NCBI RefSeq assembly: GCF_947493735.1
Contig: NZ_CANLSL010000001.1
Location: 240,836 to 304,835, forward strand
Reading direction: 5' to 3'
Length of the DNA stretch: 64,000 nt
Source of the DNA: an uncultured Acinetobacter sp.
Lineage (GTDB): Bacteria; Pseudomonadota; Gammaproteobacteria; Pseudomonadales; Moraxellaceae
Made by a program: the position numbers and the translations under genes. Positions within the stretch are counted from its first letter, which is position 1. Each line of letters starts with the position of its first letter. Below, piece by piece: positions 60,870 through 64,000 of this stretch. Under the pieces are notes generated by a model. That model was not told the DNA's origin, did no database searches, and saw only the letters and a program-made list of their open reading frames with translations.

Positions 60870-63299
60870 TTAAGCACGATTTGAGTGCTTTTTCCCTGAT
60901 TGTTTTTGTTTAGGATTTGAAGCATTTCGACCACCCGCATTTTTCGACTGCGCTTTTTTTGCTTGATTATTATTGGTCGAACTTGAGCGATCAGTTTGTT
61001 CTCTTGGTGGCAAGCCTGTGTGTTGAGTCAAAATTTGCCCTTTTTGAGGGGCTTTTTGTGATGTGCTTTGCCCGCCAGTACGTTTCACAGAATCACCCGC
61101 TTTCGAGGAGTTTTTCTTACGTGCAGACTGATACTCCCCTGTACCTTGCGGTTGATAGGTCGGAATTAAATGTTGTTTTGAATTTCCAATTAAGTCAGCA
61201 CGTCCCATTTCTTTTAAGGCATCACGAAGCATCGGCCAGTTGTTGGCATCGTGGTAACGCAAAAACGCCTTATGCAAACGACGACGCTTTTCACCTTTGA
61301 CAATATCGACATCTTCGGTATAGCGAGCGACTTTCGCCAACGGATTTTTCCCTGAGTAATACATGGTGGTCGCCGTTGCCATCGGTGATGGATAGAAAGT
61401 CTGCACTTGGTCTGCGCGGAAGCCATTTTTCTTCAGCCAAATCGCCAAATTCATCATGTCATAATCTGATGTCCCTGGATGCGCCGCGATAAAGTATGGA
61501 ATCAAATATTGCTCTTTGCCGACTTCTTTACTAAAGCGGTCGAACATTTGCTTAAAGCGATCATAGGTGCCGATACCCGGTTTCATCATTTTTGACAAAG
61601 GTCCAGTTTCGGTATGTTCAGGCGCAATTTTCAGATAACCACCGACATGATGCTGTACCAATTCTTTGACATATTCAGGATTGAGCACAGCAAGGTCATA
61701 ACGCAAGCCCGAACCAATCAGAATTTTCTTAACCCCTTTTAGACTACGAGCTTTACGATACAACTGGGTTAATGGCGCATGATCGGTGTGCAGGTTTTGA
61801 CAGACACCCGGATAGACACAGGACGGTTTACGACAATTCTTCTCAATCTCAGGATCCTTACATTGCAAGCGATACATATTCGCCGTCGGTCCGCCAAGAT
61901 CGGAAATAATTCCTGTAAAACCCGGTGCGGTATCCCGAATTTTTTCGACTTCACGTAGAATCGAATCTTCCGAACGGTTTTGAATAATTCGCCCTTCATG
62001 TTCGGTAATCGAGCAGAATGTACAGCCACCGAAACAGCCACGCATGATATTGACAGAAAATTTAATCATATCAAAAGCAGGAAAGCGTGCATCTTTGTAG
62101 GCAGGATGCGGTAGACGTGCATAAGGCAAGTCAAACACATAATCCATTTCTTCCGTAGTCAATGGAATCGGTGGCGGATTGAGCCACACATCACGCTCAC
62201 CATGCTTTTGTACCAAAGCCCGAGCGTTACCCGGATTGGTTTCAAGATGCAAAATTCGGTTGGCATGCGCATAGAGCACAGGATCATTCGCCACTTGCTC
62301 AAAAGCAGGCAAGCGAATTACGGCAAGCTCACGTGGTGGTAAGCGATGTTTAATGGCTTTTGAGGGCTGTAACTGCACGATTTGCGTGTCGGCTGCGAGG
62401 TCATCCGCTTGACGAATAATCGGATTAGAAACTGTTTCTTTTTGAAAGTTTTGGTATTGGCTTAATGGACTCTTTTTATTCTTTTCAATGTCACAACCTT
62501 CTAAATCTTCGGTCATGACATAAGGATTGATAATCGCATCGACACGCCCAATGGTGTCAACATCATTTGAAGCAATTTCGACAAACTGAGATTTTGAAGC
62601 ACGATTATGCTTATTAATGATAAATGCTGTACCACGCACATCGGTGATCTCGTGGATTTTTTCACCTTTGGCAAGTCGATGCATCACCTCAATGATCGAA
62701 CGCTCACCATTGCCGTACATCAGCAAATCTGCTTTGGAATCCATCAAGATCGAGCGACGTACTTTATCTGACCAATAATCATAATGCGCAATACGACGCA
62801 ATGAACCCTCAATACCACCAAGTAGCACAGGCACATCAGGAAACGCCTCACGCACACGCTGACAATATACCGTCGCTGCACGATCTGGGCGTTTATTCGG
62901 CACATTATCAGGCGAATAGGCATCATCGGAACGGATTTTACGATCTGCGGTATAGCGGTTGATCATCGAATCCATATTACCCGCTGTTACACCCCAAGCT
63001 ATATTTGGCTTGCCTAAAACACGGAAGGCTTCGACATCCGTCCAATCAGGTTGTGCAATGATGCCAACTCGAAAACCTTGCGCCTCAAGTACTCGACCAA
63101 TAATGCCTGACACAAACGAAGGATGATCAATATAGGCGTCACCACACACCAAAATAAAGTCGCAACTGTCCCAACCAAGCAAGTCCATCTCTGCACGTGA
63201 CATCGGCAAAAATGGTGTAGGCTCAAAGCATGATGCCCAAAATTTATCATAATCAAACAACGCTTTTGGCGCAGTCTGCATGGTGTACGCAGTGCTCAT
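60870..63299 (-). CDS. YgiQ family radical SAM protein
   Basis: An 809-residue protein. An N-terminal YgiQ domain ([35 protein letters not shown]) precedes the radical SAM core with CFGGCTFC near residue 420, holding the three cysteines of the iron-sulfur cluster, and [13 protein letters not shown]. The last 100 residues are basic, Ser/Gln-rich and probably disordered (ending SGKKHSNRA). Its reaction is unknown. The 247-base gap to moaD (60623-60869) shows only an imperfect CCCTGC/GCAGGG hairpin. Confidence 0.93.
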   Translation of the reverse strand: MSTAYTMQTAPKALFDYDKFWASCFEPTPFLPMSRAEMDLLGWDSCDFILVCGDAYIDHPSFVSGIIGRVLEAQGFRVGIIAQPDWTDVEAFRVLGKPNIAWGVTAGNMDSMINRYTADRKIRSDDAYSPDNVPNKRPDRAATVYCQRVREAFPDVPVLLGGIEGSLRRIAHYDYWSDKVRRSILMDSKADLLMYGNGERSIIEVMHRLAKGEKIHEITDVRGTAFIINKHNRASKSQFVEIASNDVDTIGRVDAIINPYVMTEDLEGCDIEKNKKSPLSQYQNFQKETVSNPIIRQADDLAADTQIVQLQPSKAIKHRLPPRELAVIRLPAFEQVANDPVLYAHANRILHLETNPGNARALVQKHGERDVWLNPPPIPLTTEEMDYVFDLPYARLPHPAYKDARFPAFDMIKFSVNIMRGCFGGCTFCSITEHEGRIIQNRSEDSILREVEKIRDTAPGFTGIISDLGGPTANMYRLQCKDPEIEKNCRKPSCVYPGVCQNLHTDHAPLTQLYRKARSLKGVKKILIGSGLRYDLAVLNPEYVKELVQHHVGGYLKIAPEHTETGPLSKMMKPGIGTYDRFKQMFDRFSKEVGKEQYLIPYFIAAHPGTSDYDMMNLAIWLKKNGFRADQVQTFYPSPMATATTMYYSGKNPLAKVARYTEDVDIVKGEKRRRLHKAFLRYHDANNWPMLRDALKEMGRADLIGNSKQHLIPTYQPQGTGEYQSARKKNSSKAGDSVKRTGGQSTSQKAPQKGQILTQHTGLPPREQTDRSSSTNNNQAKKAQSKNAGGRNASNPKQKQSGKKHSNRA

Positions 63300-63555
63300 A
63301 ATTGGTAAATCTCGGCTATCAAATGGCTTGAAAATCTTGATGTAACAAGCTTTGCTGGCAAATTTTGGTGAATTTCGATAAATAATTCAACGTGATCTCT
63401 AGCGCAATACTCAAAATATTATGAGGATTGGGACGATCAAATTGATGGGCTGAAAATGAAAGTCAGATATTTTAACATGATTTTGAAAGGATCGGATTGA
63501 TTAAATTGTAGTCAATCCCATTCTTTCCATTCAAATCAATAACTCGACAATCTAT

Positions 63556-63923
63556 TTAGAAAATCGCTTTGACTTGATTTCGACCATTTTTCTTTGCTAC
63601 ATAAAGCAATTGATCCACATGTTCTATAAAAATTTCAGGTTGATCTTCAACTTGCGGAAAGATTGTGCCTACACCAAAACTTGCGGTTAGAAAAGTATTC
63701 TCAGAATTATGCTCAATTGCAGTATGTTCAATTTTTTGGCGAATACGCTCCGCTACATCTATCGCATTTTTTTGACTGGTTGCAGGCATGACAATGACAA
63801 ACTCTTCGCCACCGATACGTGCCACAATATCAACGCTACGTAAGCTAGACTTGAGTGTTGTCGCAATCGCTGTCAACGCAAGATCACCTGCATGATGTCC
63901 ATATTGATCGTTATATTGTTTAA
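63556..63923 (-). pseudogene. GGDEF (diguanylate cyclase) gene, C-terminal part, cut by an insertion
   Basis: The frame, read on the minus strand, gives KQYNDQYGHHAGDLALTAIA, then VDIVARIGGEEFVIVMPATS, ASFGVGTIF and VAKKNGRNQVKAIF. It includes the active-site GGEEF of diguanylate cyclases, which make cyclic di-GMP. Upstream, at 63924, the expected D-x-D-x-FK block is lost and foreign sequence begins with GGGGCTGTAG. The FK codon pair is broken exactly at the border. So the gene seems to be interrupted after the start of its catalytic domain. Confidence 0.72.
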
Positions 63924-64000
63924 GGGGCTGTAGTAGATTAGCAGAAGTGCTACTCTATAAAAATGAAGATAAATCGTTGTAAATTAGATAAAAATACCCA
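63924..64000 (+). mobile_element. Left end of an IS1595-family (IS1016 group) insertion sequence
   Basis: GGGGCTGTAGTAGATTAGCA begins at 63924 where the GGDEF homology stops, and a transposase-like reading frame starts at 63963. The terminal sequence and the protein start look like the IS1016 group as I remember it; this has not been checked. The eight bases TTGTTTAA (63916-63923) before it are a possible target duplication. The right end is outside the window. Confidence 0.6.
63963..64000 (+). CDS. Transposase N-terminus (runs off the right edge)
   Basis: An ATG at 63963 opens a frame of 12 codons, MKINRCKLDKNT, before the window ends. This resembles the start of IS1016-group transposases (MK-x-x-x-CKL). 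Too short for a firm call. Confidence 0.5.
   Translation, partial: MKINRCKLDKNT

Overview
The window comes from the chromosome of a gamma-proteobacterium of the family Moraxellaceae, almost certainly an Acinetobacter. The evidence is the AT-rich coding style, the protein sequences (RpoB, RpoC, ParC, GspC/D/N, Psd), a TTG start on rpoC, the order argH-algZ-algR-hemC-hemD-hemX-hemY, and a fused MoaC-MoaB protein. Most genes lie on the minus strand. This is mainly core genome, with small accessory pockets and several kinds of intergenic repeat.

Layout. 1-9030: the N-terminus of a DyP-type peroxidase, a YbdG-type mechanosensitive channel, pyrophosphatase, a MAPEG protein, a small membrane protein, an acyl-CoA ligase, parC and a hotdog thioesterase. 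9160-10440: two identical tRNA-Glu genes behind a clear promoter, then two small unrecognised membrane-anchored proteins. 10440-19200: psd, a two-domain rhodanese, pncB, a glutathione S-transferase, rarA, a PQQ sugar dehydrogenase lipoprotein, a decayed PepSY gene with a 56-residue membrane protein, a YcgN-type Cys-cluster protein and a DUF1328 protein. 19254-33698: the transcription/translation block, read on the minus strand as tRNA-Thr, Tyr, Gly, Thr, tuf, tRNA-Trp, secE, nusG, rplK, rplA, rplJ, rplL, rpoB, rpoC. 33826-40993: trpE, gph, an FHA protein and the gspN-gspC-gspD part of type II secretion. 41524-48911: an H-NS-like protein, a YbgC-like thioesterase, the haem genes hemC-D-X-Y and the algZ/algR two-component pair. 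49087-51912 (plus strand): argH, yggX, a class III Fic protein and an unknown small protein; a convergent Imm26-like protein follows. 53317-57549: an OmpK/Tsx-like porin, a nucleobase permease, gltX and tRNA-Ala. 57586-60622: the molybdopterin genes moaD-moaE-moaCB-moeA. 60870-64000: a YgiQ radical SAM protein and a GGDEF gene that appears to be cut by the left end of an IS1595-type insertion sequence at the window edge.

How the genes work together. The rpoBC block makes RNA polymerase, elongation factor Tu, the SecE translocon subunit and ribosomal stalk proteins, with an L10-type leader and an attenuator between rplL and rpoB. GspC, GspD and GspN supply the outer-membrane half of type II secretion. 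HemC and HemD make the tetrapyrrole ring from porphobilinogen. MoaCB, MoaD, MoaE and MoeA carry out successive steps of molybdenum cofactor synthesis.

The least explained material is non-coding. It comprises a roughly 196-bp structured repeat present twice, with base pairs that change together in two hairpins; a 270-bp element with perfect 20-bp terminal inverted repeats; a 105-bp inverted-repeat element that contains the algR stop codon; and a GC-rich double hairpin between rpoB and rpoC.
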